Shown here: positions 9,001 to 17,200 of the stretch, one piece after another
Numbering within the stretch: the stretch's first letter is position 1
Layout: every line of letters begins with the position of its first letter
Source of the DNA: Actinospineispora eucalypti
GTDB lineage: Bacteria > Actinomycetota > Actinomycetes > Mycobacteriales > Pseudonocardiaceae
NCBI GenBank assembly: GCA_014208095.1
Contig: JACHMT010000003.1
Location: 682,001-746,000, forward strand
Length of the DNA: 64,000 nt
Direction: 5' to 3'
Notes under the pieces: generated by a model
What the model was told of the DNA's origin: nothing
The model's input: only the letters and a program-made list of their open reading frames with translations
The model's database searches: none
Program-made: the position numbers and the translations under genes

Positions 9001-10472
9001 CCGACCACTTCGGGGGTGCGTCGCGCGGTGTCCGCGTTGCCGCGTCGCACGGCCTCGTCGTGGGCCTCGGTGCGGGGGATCGCGGGGCGGCCGGCGACCG
9101 GTGGCTCCTCGACGGGAGCGGTGGCCGGAGGTGTGGTGGTGGCCGGAGGTGTCGTCGTGACCGGCGGCGTGCCGGTGGCCGGGGTGGGGTTCGGGTGGGT
9201 GGCGAGGTCTTCGGCTTCGATGCGCTCGGCCGCGTCGCGGCGTTGCGCGGGGGTCAGGTGGGCGTTGGCGCCGGGGTTCTTGCTGGAGATGGTCTGCAGC
9301 TCCGGTGGGTCACGGTTGCCGGTGCTGGTCTGCGTCGCGGTGACGGGTTCCCGGTCGGTGGTGCCGGCGGCGAAGGTCTGGATCACCGGGGAGCGGTCGT
9401 CGGTGTCGGCCGTCCGGGCGTCGGCGCCGCCTCGGGTGTTGTTGTTGTTGCTGCTGGCCGCGTTGCTTGCGTTGACGGCGGTGTTGGCCGGGACGGCGGG
9501 GGGTGCCGGTTCGCAGCGGTCGCAGGTGTCCGTGCCGCCCGTGCCGTTCCTGTCGGACGCGTTGGCGGTCGTCCGGACGGCGGTCTCGGCGTTGCCGTTG
9601 TTCCCGTTGTTGCCGCAGGCCTTGCCGCCGCCGCCGGCCTGGCACGCCGACCGGTCGTCGGACGTGTAGCTGGCGTTGCGGGCGGTGGCCTCGCCGGGCT
9701 GGTTGCTCGCGCCGCAGGACGAGTCCGCCCCGCAGGAGGTCTCCCGGTCGGCGGTTTGGGCCGAGGCGCCCGCGCTGTCCTTGGGCGTCGGTCGGGCGGC
9801 GGCTTGCTCGTCGGGACGGTCATCGGTCGCGCGCGAGGTGGTGCTGGCTTGCCGGGCCTGGCTTCGGGCGGGGCCGGAGCCGTCGCCCTCCGGCTGGCGC
9901 TGCTGGTCGCCGGCGTCCTGGGCGGCCGCGCCCGGGTCGGCCTGGTTGTCGTTGCCGGCGTTGTTACTCGTGTTCGCCGTTTCCTGGCCCTGGACCTTGC
10001 CGGTGCCCGCCGCGGCTTTCGTTTCCGGTTCTTGCTTGTCGTCCTTTTTCGCTTCCGCTTTTCCGGTTCCGCCCTTGTCCTTTCCTTGGGCTTCGCCGTT
10101 GCCGGACGCGTTATTTGTTTGTTCCTCTTTCTTGTCGTCCTTTTTCTCCGTGCTGCCGGAGCTGGCCGCCTTCTTGTCGTCGGACTTGTTGGCCGAGGGC
10201 GGACTGCCGTCCTGGGTGTCCGCGGCCTGGCCACCGTCCGCGGCGGCCATGGCCACCGCGCCGGACACGGTTGGCCGCGCCAGGGTGTCCGCCGTGGCCG
10301 CTGTGTCCGCCGGGGATGACCACGCCCCGGCCAACCACACCAGCGCCGCCGCGCCGAGCAGCACGGCCATCGGCGCACGGACGACGAGGCGGGCGATCAA
10401 CCTGGCCACGGGCAGCACGACCGGCGGCACGGCGCGCACGCGCCATGCACCAGCCACAGCCACCGAGGCCAT
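1..10472 (-). CDS. Second giant multidomain envelope protein (3' end beyond the window)
   Basis: An open frame runs from ATG at 10472 to the left edge without a stop, 3,490 codons so far. The start follows GGTGGAG by 9 nt, exactly as in the larger giant upstream. In order: basic N-terminus and signal anchor (about 10310-10420); a long K/D/E/Q/T-rich disordered region with cysteine pairs (CGADSSC, CDRC) and a Pro/Thr tract near 9100-9200; Gly/Asn-rich beta-like sequence to about 7250; an all-helical region (7200-5000); a winged-helix-like module near 4600; repeated helical segments (3400-2830); hydrophobic segment near 2300-2340; a LysM pair (2135-1790); a membrane segment near 1600-1690; amphipathic 29-residue repeats; then coil and more membrane segments. 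The order matches the N-terminal part of the larger giant, so I infer a paralogue. Function is unknown; LysM domains imply peptidoglycan contact. Antisense frames in this stretch look like codon-bias shadows. Confidence 0.85.
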   Translation of the reverse strand, partial: MASVAVAGAWRVRAVPPVVLPVARLIARLVVRAPMAVLLGAAALVWLAGAWSSPADTAATADTLARPTVSGAVAMAAADGGQAADTQDGSPPSANKSDDKKAASSGSTEKKDDKKEEQTNNASGNGEAQGKDKGGTGKAEAKKDDKQEPETKAAAGTGKVQGQETANTSNNAGNDNQADPGAAAQDAGDQQRQPEGDGSGPARSQARQASTTSRATDDRPDEQAAARPTPKDSAGASAQTADRETSCGADSSCGASNQPGEATARNASYTSDDRSACQAGGGGKACGNNGNNGNAETAVRTTANASDRNGTGGTDTCDRCEPAPPAVPANTAVNASNAASSNNNNTRGGADARTADTDDRSPVIQTFAAGTTDREPVTATQTSTGNRDPPELQTISSKNPGANAHLTPAQRRDAAERIEAEDLATHPNPTPATGTPPVTTTPPATTTPPATAPVEEPPVAGRPAIPRTEAHDEAVRRGNADTARRTPEVVGAVAATRDASKNLPEDTDGGDPEMGEAGWLELTTARGEVTERVYNETLNTPGPDGRPRTHDEALAAAKSAAGKITLEGLAANGQVSGAGAAAYSQTLDNGGTVEEAQEASRKAKGAVTQRLFAGDQPPAAPGSHAAAGKCGNVGGFAGCGGRTTGADGTSATGGCGRLGGGSCDFSVQGPDERINGGLDGGEGHVDGEVRGKGGTGSDTGSDTGPNAAVNLERNEETGGANLAHGGNGQVSDRFGRRSKTNNGGAVRQGTDPAAAPVITGGGTGELRNGQGDVHTVQGSGPDGTGGTSTFTDRNAVTGAPGTVRPEGTGPWNFTTREGDRFSGQGGNAQPVTASTRGADGSPARLRCGDGDCHVTFAEGHSGGARNGTVDASSQTGGTRAEIDATGPGSYVMDPTKRGVVNTDQQGDVHLSGSIDGWGGSSECNGSCMITRPDGSVVVAPSGVRYEDQHDAPPAKVYEPVRVQDRFATGPDDGGDLTISNVWTPDGVTVSSPQGQQTYKPTFGGGGGVFLDYADTRGSGGAGCLYGTGGSCSGRNADGTHFVESAGQGEGGTLLDFDGGWSAADPAARGSDPANERQPWRTLTPAQVGVLDPSYQRPPALPGENTPMPLLSETERLALPADQRAAYDQALTAPAPANAMRGGLAFLGAQTDNQNGIRQVAPKLPRLDEALAAAEADGTTPAERTELINALADANNSGYEGWEHAQDLLGAVDRAAYVPGNHTDAPQIGPSTDPKVIAALVDGYDPARPPTPEDIDKAQTRLTELQADAVAKQGDLADYLATPEVAELPGLMDDIGRRIKAFNEHPGTQAQADALNQELDGLRERQRQAYERANQLMGDRADARDRLTTIDTLLAQGSGDPKFAADIAAAADRRSRAQRLLTGLPMPETERDVKYQQALADTAGLADLTYASVEGGPRGLTNQLGDARLPSSMYPDIQLAQNAAARLPDFAGHRGLLDNAREGPVFGHPDQTTTRLWDQLSPDEQAKIAALQTPEEFENAVLSTPEGVIWAKAGTPEAARAAGNSLFWTDGSSPWVSRLSPEQRTQLRAATEMSREQAVDQMVELGPGSFADRVGAIGDAVGGAIKWLNHDGLGDAVRGAPVVADAREAMGYGPPRPADPPGAVDRISDGAVDFVTGVPEMAVHLVQAAGTELYNAGAFVTMNKFADGGSLGEVPTADGRLVERSPNAGALDEIARTNPFTGGIIQAAHRSWDRWQDAVLNEDWSKVQHDYWTGTDPATGKPVNPVMTLYEDLTIPALVGGGAGFAAGRLGSGARAAADVELVRAQRAQVAGDLGRRDTALANAARLNGVAERSGRFAGAAMVPLEVQLAPFRALGHATGLSRLLPQRASVGPVRPAERPGAEASPALAAERPGTAGGPASERAAPERSASGVIDDAAPTLTSAGQRLADEAAQRRAEAARTQLRPERPSPVERPLIDRIDEVTTPGQSGVPVKDVADHLGVTPDEVVNALARAPERAPGQPRYRIERDRDTDVPYLHRPKGETPGWTRGPEDAPNPELDAGPPKPGSITARPARAGPGDPPSPLSRMAQRAKNWAAGGVAALTITLRVLNPIAHEAPAVRAAEVVKTVDANAPANGRLNFDAPERGPTSPDRTAPGDPARTSLDRLAPDASARAAGELSPGDAVPRTAGELLPGDAIPRTAADLTLDDRPATPVEAATRAAVAQAATLASAAGPAFPGALPNQPLTPTSPVFQASAPETWWASPLLLRNWHPVNRRIEFVLSGRRTSWDEGGIVVAGEERLLDVATNYLHAAGPTNLALPRPEGISVWRWNRMSVEDQQARWREEVQRKRTDFDHHLTTEDRAAAELDAELADLELGFRSQADELERQADDLAAQLPAPGRYPSQQWREQHAENRGQVADLRTQAADSRGQADELARQRPETSLAVRSPSALFRAGQTADQRADQLEDQAAALHADLPAPGRHPSKQWQRQHADNRAQVDALRAEAERERATADEIWAHLEQRRRPTPDEVLALREDEYLAQAAAAEREADRVYAALPSPARYLSREWQRRHAENRGQVDALLARAVQARDAADEARKWREDLAPITGYLPVARDRDGGRRHGSDLPAQPRNDGVPPASSAQAGGGNGIGGGSSGASSDSAPTRAEDQPAGRVQPAADGAENSRVLAEPGRGPPLTRRAINFFKSFFTATEHPASVDTHIAAAQTGAAKAASTTPLTPETGTPGRLRKILLTGLAAVAISLAPAAAFTPAAHAAPTATSHPTQTTDLATASRGSGYGESGIQARSPAPTTTEPTTTEPSAIGQTNARPAQVLVLPGDRFNQLARSLSIHPDELAGANPLLHDRNKIIAGQTLNLPADWSGGYALGRGEGLWHVAERFGIRDASGGNGWRQLAEWNARAIAGRPLTQLRTGLPLTVTAPAAPPAVTTPAPQPPAQATPPAQPPTAPRAPPPPAWPAWLTWVGAAAGALGLAALARWLAKRPWLATVGRALASGGRAGARQFGKAGRVMGKIAGRAWRATGKAGRASGRAGRALGGAILRGARATGNALGLRAARWTTAARLRFGAAWRGAATFVDALRFQAIWWTTAISGQASAAWQGTKARADALRFQATWWTTAVRGQAGNAWRGAKALVDELRFQALVYRGAVRNQLAAASFPRHLAQRWRAHRALVTQRRALARLAAAARAAERHTRRAGPGPDRDAAQAAADDAKAALATARKTAEAKVREARAPGNTNATKPANGNAPRPNAANENAPRPNAASGNAAGRNPAGPKDAKADKRLAKALDRAARGRGLAGWAARLSARLGLRKALSPRTRRATVRAAAGLAGVGVGLAVLGAGTPLTWVGIGLAGVATAAAIRAVWSPRQARAPPLRVLIESLRALWAHTSARVAAVTALAAGTTWAAPILHGWLGDAINTLAALPNHIALKALLASLATGVLVWRYVLRRQLSNQLKGMQTRPWLAAWRSAALVVAISASYRIATAFAQQAQTLGWLVGSIAVATPIVAVVNALV
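1190..1465 (-). repeat. 29-residue amphipathic tandem repeats in the second giant
   Basis: The 10-base motif gtggtccacc recurs at 1192-1201, 1279-1288 and 1366-1375, a period of 87 bp or 29 codons. The minus-strand protein shows units with cores like RFQAxWWTTAxxGQAxxAW, the last copies being degenerate. The repeats lie just after a membrane segment and are probably amphipathic helices, perhaps lying on the membrane. No function is known. Confidence 0.8.
1790..2135 (-). other. LysM domain pair in the second giant
   Basis: The first copy reads from VLPGDRFNQLARSLSIHPDE through a NPLLHD..KIIAGQTL core; the second begins GYALGRGEGLWHVAERFGI. LysM binds N-acetylglucosamine polymers such as peptidoglycan. 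The pair sits between a Thr/Pro linker and a membrane segment (about 1600-1690), the same local order as both LysM pairs in the larger giant. The first copy is clear and the second is more divergent. Confidence 0.8.
2830..3400 (-). repeat. Three helical repeats with core LPxPxRxxSxxWxxxHAxNR
   Basis: Three copies of a helix-forming unit lie near 3330-3410, 3090-3175 and 2840-2915, spaced roughly 80-90 codons apart. Shared residues are LPxPxR, W, HAxNRxQV and a following L..A. DNA around the HAxNR codons is also similar between copies. The intervening sequence is rich in A, D, E, Q and R and probably forms coiled coil. Just C-terminal (near 2510) is an RGPP motif of the kind seen repeatedly in the larger giant. 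Confidence 0.7.
4515..4675 (-). other. Winged-helix-like module in the second giant
   Basis: The translation has LIDRIDEV, then VKDVADHLGVTPDEVVNALA, then a short RYRIERD strand. This is the same pattern as at least seven modules in the larger giant (xxLAxxLGVxxxxVxxAI plus a beta-wing). It resembles a small winged helix, but DNA binding is unlikely to be its role in a membrane-tethered protein; it may act as a protein-protein adaptor. Assignment is by pattern only. Confidence 0.5.
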
Positions 10473-10631
10473 CGCAAACCACTCCACCGGGATCGACACA
10501 CGCACAGGGGTGAACCAGGCAAGCCGCGGCGAGACCCACGCGGGAGCCAACGCTCCGGGCCGACCGGCCAGCCGCGGTACGAGTCACGCGGAGGCCCCGC
10601 CCCAAGTGCCCAAGGCAGCGTTGGGTTCATC
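10473..10631 (-). promoter_or_regulatory. Conserved 5' leader of the second giant gene
   Basis: This block is closely similar to 56121-56300, upstream of the other giant. It contains a GGTGGAG ribosome binding site (10482-10488, 9-nt spacer) and two tandem copies of a ~30-nt element (10514-10544 and 10563-10594) built around AGCCGCGG and a TCACGCGG-like half. A strictly similar segment at 10595-10631 follows, ending in gttgggttcatc on the plus strand. Conservation of this non-coding stretch between two paralogous genes suggests a functional 5' UTR or promoter-proximal element. It does not match a riboswitch class I can name. Confidence 0.6.
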
Positions 10632-10642
10632 AGCCGGAACGC

Positions 10643-10662
10643 GCCTTAAGTTACTTAATTCG
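10643..10662. promoter_or_regulatory. AT-rich palindrome, possible promoter core or operator
   Basis: In an otherwise very GC-rich stretch, TTAAGT-T-ACTTAA (10646-10658) is a perfect 6+1+6 palindrome. An AT-rich island lies at the equivalent distance upstream of the other giant (56313-56340). Either could hold a -10 region or an operator for the minus-strand gene. No convincing -35 is visible, so the exact role is a guess. Confidence 0.4.
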
Positions 10663-10755
10663 CGTTGAGAAGCAACGCCGGGAAGTGGTTTGAGTGTCGT
10701 TGTTCGCTGATTGACCGGCGGCTATTCCGCAGGTGTTTCCCATTCGTTTCCGTGA

Positions 10756-10843
10756 GCTTCGAGTCGGCCGAACGTCCATGATCATCAGGACCTGGTGGCA
10801 GGTTTCGGTGTCTCGAAGCGGCCGTGATGCCCTGATGATCATG
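10756..10843. promoter_or_regulatory. Interleaved inverted repeats (A-B-A'-B' order)
   Basis: A perfect 13-bp inverted repeat, CATGATCATCAGG at 10777-10789 and its complement at 10831-10843, interlocks with a perfect 8-bp inverted repeat, GCTTCGAG at 10756-10763 and CTCGAAGC at 10812-10819. The order A-B-A'-B' is pseudoknot topology if transcribed. It lies between the end of the large giant and the leader of the next one. It could be a transcription boundary or a dispersed intergenic element; there is no U-tract typical of an intrinsic terminator. Confidence 0.6.
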
Positions 10844-11006
10844 AAACGGAGGAGGGCGCGTCGGCCGGACGACTCGTCGCCTTGGTAGGCGTGTGCGCTA
10901 CCGGCCGCGCTGCGCACGTGGCCGTCACCGTGGCGATCTGACCGGGGAACCCGGTCGCTGTGGTCCGGCTCTGGCCGCTTGTCCGGCTCGTGGTCGGCCG
11001 TAGCTG

Positions 11007-11099
11007 TGGCCATCCGGGTGGGTGGCCATTCGCCGCGGCGGCCGCTCGGCGCCGTGGCCATTCAGCTACCGGTGGCCGCTGTGGCCGGTCGCGTGGCCA
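11007..11099. promoter_or_regulatory. TGGCCA cluster upstream of the second giant
   Basis: Four TGGCCA hexamers occur at 11007, 11023, 11055 and 11094, with further GTGGCCG variants around them. The hexamer is palindromic, so it reads the same on both strands. The larger gene has a denser cluster of the same hexamer in its upstream region. Possible binding sites for a regulator shared by both giants; no regulator is identified. Confidence 0.45.
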
Positions 11100-11130
11100 C
11101 TCGGAAAGAGCCGATATTCGAAATAGTGGT

Positions 11131-11290
11131 TCAGAAATGTGCTGGCGCGCGGGGAAAGGCGGTGATGCGCGGTTCGTCGCCGGCCTGGATCAGGTCCGGG
11201 TCGGTGATGTGTGGATTGAGCGACAGGAGTTGGGCGACGGTCAGGCCGTGTCGGTGGGCCGGGGCGGTCAGGAGGAGTTCGGAGGGGGTG
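11131..11290 (-). other. LysM domain in the -1 frame just after the giant's stop codon
   Basis: Reading one base back from the giant's frame near the C-run at about 11285-11292, the minus strand encodes SELLLTAPAHRHGLTVAQLL and then SLNPHITDPDLIQAGDEPRI, ending at a stop at 11131. This is a recognisable LysM core (HGLTVxxLLxLNPxIxDPxxIxxGxxLxI). In the giant's own frame the protein instead ends RGPPPPNSS. One extra C in the run, or a -1 slip, would fuse the domain to the giant. Sequencing error, recent mutation and programmed frameshift are all possible. Confidence 0.65.
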
Positions 11291-14200
11291 GGCCGCGGCC
11301 GAGGCGCTTGGCCAGCCATCGCCAGAGGCGGTATCGGGAGACTCGGGCCAGCTCGCGTTCGGTCGACCGGATGAGGTCGAGCAGGACCGCTTCGGCGGGC
11401 TGTCCCGCTTCCGCCGACGCGGCGAGGTGCGCCTCGGCATAGGTGTCTCGTTGCCGGCGCAACCGCAGCATGCGCAGGGACGCCTCGGCGAGCCACTCCG
11501 GGTCCGCCCGGAACACCTCGGTGTAGGCGGCGGTGGCCATCCGCAGTGCGTCCTCGACCTGGGACAGCCGGGCCGCGACGTCCGTGCCCGGCGCCAGCAG
11601 CGCCGTCAGGTCGGCCAGGCGTTCGCGTGCCGCCGACACCTCCGGCACGCGGTGCAGGCGCACGGGGGTGTTGTCCCACCAGGGGAAATAGGCCGCCGCG
11701 AAGTCGGTCAGCGCGAGTTCCAGCCGGTACCGGGCGCGGCGCGGCTCCGGGTATTCGGCATCGAGCGGGTCATCGTGCTGACGCGCGGCGGTGAACCGGT
11801 CCAGTTCGGTGCGGAGCGCCGGTGGGATCGGGCGATGCGCGCGCACCTCGGCGATGGCGGCGTCGAGGTCCTGGACGGCGTTCCGCCACTCCTCGACGGG
11901 CACCGGATGCTCCTGGAGCAGCTCGACGTACTCGGTGAGCGAGTCGTGCAGCGCGGCGAGGCGCTCGTCCAGATCCAGACCCAGGTCGATCGCATCGGAC
12001 CGCTCGATGACCGCGATGACCGACTCCGCCACCTCGACCAGGCGGTCTATCCGTTCCTGGCGCAGCGTGTCGGCCCGGTTGCTGGCGATCCAGTGGTCGA
12101 CGAACGCCTCCGCCACCGCCAGCTGCCACCCGGTGCCGGAACCGAACACGCCGTCGCGCTCGAACAGTGACCGGAGTGCACGGTCCCGTTCCGCCCGCAG
12201 CCTCGCCAGCTCCTCGACGTGAGCGCCCGGGGCGCCGACGATCGCGTCGAACTCCGCCCGCTCGACCCGCCGCTGGCGCACCGCCGTGTCCCGCCAGAGC
12301 AACAACGCGCGCAGCTCGGTGGCCAGGTCCCGGTCCGGGGTACGGCCGCGGACGTGGCTCCGGACAAGGTAAGCGCCGACGATCCCGGCGACGACCGCGA
12401 CGGCCGCGATCACCTGCGGCGGCAGCCCGTCCGGCGCGAGACCGACCAGCGCCAGGGGAGCCGCCGCCAGCCGATCCGGGCCTCGGCCGGTGCTCGGGTG
12501 TACCCGGGTGGGCGGGTCGGTGGGGGTGGTGGGCGGGTTCGGGTGGGTGGGGCCGGTGGGGCCGTCGTCGGGGATCTGGCGGAGGTGGTGCCGGGCGGCC
12601 TCGTAGGCCGGCACGGTCAGATCGGCGACGACGGCCGGCAGCTCGGCTTCGAGCAGCGCGATCAGGCCGGGCGGCGGGGCGCCGGGCCAGACCCAGTAGC
12701 GCAGCAGCTCGACCAGCGGGGCGGCGTCGTCCGCCGGCAGTTGCTGGGTGAGGTCGTCGACCGCCCGGTAGGCGCGAGCCCAGGCCACGGGGAGGTTCGC
12801 CGGCGTCGGCAGTGGCTCGGTGGCCGCGCGGTAGGCGTCCCGGAAACGGACCGGGTCGTAGTCGTGGTGCAGGTGCACCCGCCAGGACCCGGGCCGGCCG
12901 AGCGCGGCCACGTCCACCGAGGCCAGCCGGGAGCCACCGGCGTTCAGCGCGCGGGCCAACCGGACGGCCCGGGCCATCTCGGCGCCGCGCAGCGGTCGGC
13001 CGCCGACCCGGTTCAGCGCGGTCCACCACCGCCGAGCACCCTCGAGCAGCGTCGAGCCGTCCTCGCCCCGGCGGTCCTGCTCGACCGCCACCTCGTCGAG
13101 CAGGATCTCCGCCTTGGCCAGCGCCCGGCGGGCCACGCCGGCATGTCCTCGGCCGAACAGCCGGAGCGCGCTGTCCACCCGCACCCGGACGTCGCCGAGC
13201 AGCCGGTCCGGGCTGGACCACTCGCGGGTGTCGGCGTCCCGGGCGACCGGGTCGACCAGGCCGGCGGGCAGGGCCACGGCCAGCCCGTTCTCCGTGCTGG
13301 TGTGGGCGATCACGCCGACCACCCGGCCCTCGCCGTCCAGTACCGGGGCGCCGATGTCCGAGGGGCGCAGTGGCGCGGCCAGGGTCAGCGCCGCGCCGTC
13401 CGCGGACAGCACCGGGGCGGCCATCATGATCGTGCGGCGACCCTTGCCCCTGGTCACCACCGCCACCCGGTCACCGGCCGCCGCCGGCACCGGGGAGGTG
13501 CGCAGCGGTGCGGCGTTCAGCGCGGGCACGTGTAGCACGGCCAGCGGCAGCTCCCGCCGGCCGGCGCCGAACAGCATGCCCACCAGCTCGCCGGCCAGCC
13601 GGGCCTCCGGGGTGGCGTCTCGGTAGACCGCGCTGCCCGGGATGAAGAGGAGGGCGGCCACCGCGCCGTTCACCGAAACGCGGCGCATGGCCCGCTTCAG
13701 GTCGTTCGGCTCGCCGAGGTGGGCCAGCAGCGGGCCGAACGGAACCACCACCTGGTTGGCGCGGGTCGCCCAACCGGTGAACGCCGAGTGCTCGGTCTCG
13801 ATGGTCACCACCGACCCGGCCGGCGCGAGGGGCAGCGCGACACCGTCCACGGCGGGGTACACGTTCACCAGCCGCCGGCCGTCACCGGCCGCCCGCCGGA
13901 CCACCAGCTCCAGCCGGCTGGTGCGGGATCCGTCCGGCCGGAGCAGCAGCACACCGGCCGGCGGGTCGAGGTGCACCTGGTGGATCTCCACCTGGTCGGT
14001 CACCCGGGCCGGGCCGGTCGAAGCCGTCCAGGCGCGGCCGACCAGCAGGTGCAGCAGCGCCGAGCGCTCTGCCCGGGTGAGGTCCTGGTGCTCGGCCACC
14101 AGCCAGTGCTCGGCGGCCGCGGTGAGCGGGCCGCGGGGCGAGAGCAACTCCTCGGGCAGCACCAATCCGGGCACCGCACCGGAGAGGCCGGTGGGCAGCG

Positions 14201-17200
14201 GAGGCGCGTGCCAGCCGGGCAACGGGCGCACCGCACCGAGGCGCACCAGCAGGCCCGGGTGCGCCTCGGCGGCTTCGGCCACCAGCGCCGCCGGTGCGCC
14301 GATCAGCCGGGCGGCGGCCTCGAACGGCAGCTCCTCGCCGGCCGGGTGCAGCGTGGTCCACAGCTTGCCGCCCAGCCGGTGCAACACCCCGGGGATGCGC
14401 AGCTCGGCGACCAGCGCGGTCAGCTCGCGGCGGGTGGTGTCCAGCCGGTCGTGGAACGACTGGTCGCCGTCCATCGGCCAGCCGGCCATCCGCTCGGCCC
14501 GGCCGAGGTTCTCCTCGACCCCGGCCAGCGCGGACAGCGCGAGCTCGACGTTGCCGGCCCGCGACCAGCGCTCCGCCTCTCCGATCCGTTCCATCGCGTT
14601 CTCCAGCGACCGGTCCACGACACGCACGGCGTCCTCCAGATCCTCGAAGGTGGTGATGGCCAGGTCGGCGAGTTGCCCGGCGACCTGTGGGGACGGCGGT
14701 CGCCGTGCCCAGAGCTGTTCCTCGATGTGCTCGTCGCCGAGCGCGACGTGTTCCGCCTCGTGGCGCTCCAGGTAGCGCCGGGCCTCCTCGGGCAGCGCGC
14801 GGATCGGGCCGCGCAGCAGGCCCCGGTCGACGAGCACCGTCCGGGATCCGGGATGCGCCAGGTAGACGACGACCAGCGGGTCCAGCCGGCCGGCTTCGAA
14901 CCCGGCGGCGAGCAGCTTGCTCAGCCCTCGGGCCAGGTACAGCGACATCCGGTCGGCCGGCCACAGCCCGGTCGGGCTGGCGATGGCCAGGTCGGCGGCG
15001 GGCGCCGGGGAGATCCGGTCGAGCTTGTCCATCAGGCCCAGCACCACCCGGACCCGCTCGGCGTGCGGCCCGGTGAGCGCGCGGGGCTGGCCGGTTGCCG
15101 GGTCCAGGGCGGCCGCGAACCAGCCACCCCCGGCGGGCAGCGCGGCGATCGGTTCGGGCGCGGTCAGTGCCAGCAGCGCGTCGAGCAGCCGCTGGGCGTC
15201 GGCGCGGTGCGCGTCGTGGCAGGCGGTGTGCCAGTGGCCGTTGAGGTGGCCCAGTTCGTGCGCGACGACCTCTGCCCACCAGCCGTCGAGCTCGACCCTG
15301 GCGTGCAGCTGGGCGAGCCGCTCGGCCATCGGGGCGAACATGACGATGACGTCGCCGAGTTGGGGGTGCCGCCAGGCGAACGCGACCAGGCGTTCGGGCA
15401 GGTCCGCCAGCCCGTGGCGGGCCAGGATGGGCCGGGCGAGCGCGGGGTCGAGCAGCAGCACCGGTGGGCCTCGGGCCAGGAATGGCGCTGGTTGCACTCC
15501 CTTGGCGACGGCGTTGAGGGTGAGTTCGCGCAGCGCGGCGGCGAAGTGGCGGACCTCGGGGTCGGTCATGCCGTCCCAGGCCAGCGCCCCGGCGTGACCG
15601 TCCACCGGCGGGCCCGCGCGGGCGGCGAGGGCCAGGAAGAGCACGTCCGCGCCCAGCGCCAGCCGCTCGAACAGCCCGGCGGAGAGGAACCAGGGCGGCT
15701 CCGCCCCGGCGAACACCAGGGCGGCGCCGCTCAACAGCGTCGCGGCGGTGGCGCCGACCGCGGACCACCCGGTGAAGCGCAACGCCCGGTCCTGGGACCG
15801 CGCCCTGGCCAACCACAGCGCCGCCCACGGCAGGGCGATGAACATGTGCATCGCCGCCGTCATGTGTACCCAGGCGGCGAGGGTCAGCGGGGCGTCCAGC
15901 GGGGTGGTGGGGAAGACCGATGCCACCGCCAGCGCCACCGCCGCGAGGCGCAGCAAAACCCGGGGACCGCGCTCGACCAGCCGGGCGACCAGCTCGCTGG
16001 CCCCGGCCATCGCCAGCATGGCGACCGCCAGGAACAGGCCGCCGGGCGTGGCCACGTATTCACTCACCGTGACGGTCGGGACCAGGTGGCCGATCCCGGC
16101 GACGTGCAGCGCCGTGGTGCTGGCCAGCGAGATCCCGAGCAGCGTCAGGACGGCCCGGCGGATCGTGGACCTCTCGGTGGGTCGGAAGGACAGCAGCGCC
16201 AGGCCGCCCAGCGCGGCCATGGTGAGCTGGGGGGTGGACTGCGCGAGCCCGAGCAGCAGGCCGGCCGGTGCGCCGTACGAAGGACGTCCGTCCAGCCGGA
16301 CGACCCGCCGGCCGTGCTCCACGGTGACCCGCAGTCCGGGCACCCGGTTGGCGGCCAGCGCGTCGCGCGTGCCGGTGTCCAGGCGGAGCAGCCAGGCCAA
16401 CCGGTCGAGCGGCGCGGCGCCGGCCGAGCGGTTCAGCAGCGCGGTGATCCGGTCGACCGGGGTGGCGAGCCGGTCGTGGTGCGCGTGCAGCTCGGCCAGC
16501 GCGGCCCGCAGGTCGCCGACCGTGCCGGCCAGGTGCTCGACCTCCGGCGCCGGAAACAGTGAAGCCAGCCGCGGCTCGGCGGTGTCGACCCGCTCCGCCC
16601 AGCTCTCCAGCGTCTCCAGCGACGTGTCGCCGGTCTGCCTGATCCGGCTGACCGCGTGGAAGCCCTGGATCAGTTCCTGCTTGACCAGGACACGCTCGAC
16701 GTCCAGCTCGAGGACGTCGAGCAGGGCGGTGAGCCGGGCCAGGCGTGCCTCGGTGAGCGGGAGCAGCTGGTCCAGCACCGCCGACCGGTCGGGCAGCGAG
16801 TGCGCCACCCGCAGCTCACGCGCTCGGGCCAGCCGCTCGGCCAGCTCGGCGGCCTGGGCGCGCCGGGCCTGCAACCCGTGCCCGGCCAGCGCGTCCCGCA
16901 CCGCCGCGAGCCAGGCTTCCGCGTCCAGGTAACGGGCGCCTAGCAGCCCGGTCAGCGGCTCCGCCGGGTCGGCCAGGGCGGACCGCAGATCCAGCTGGTC
17001 CCACAACCGCGCGCGCAGTGCCCGGGCCGCCCATTCCGTCAGCTCGGCGACCGGCTGCCGCTCGAACAAGGCCCGGTCCTGCGCCAACCAGCGGTCCAGC
17101 AGCTCCTCGGCGCCCGCGAAGCCGGGCGGCAGCGCGGTGCTCGCCGTACGGGGTGCCGAATCCCGCAGCACCTCGGCGGTCAGCCCGTCGACCAGCCGGA

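Noticed and set aside
7353..10319. Plus-strand open frame of 988 codons, Ala/Gly/Val-rich
   Set aside because: Antisense to the disordered N-terminal region of the second giant; no domain and no ribosome binding site.
10473..10631. Leader considered as a c-di-AMP (ydaO-type) riboswitch
   Set aside because: Such switches precede cell-wall hydrolase genes in actinomycetes, but I could not find the conserved core here.
10651..11061. Minus-strand open frame of 136 codons between the giants
   Set aside because: It runs across the interleaved inverted repeats and TGGCCA cluster, has no ribosome binding site or family resemblance.
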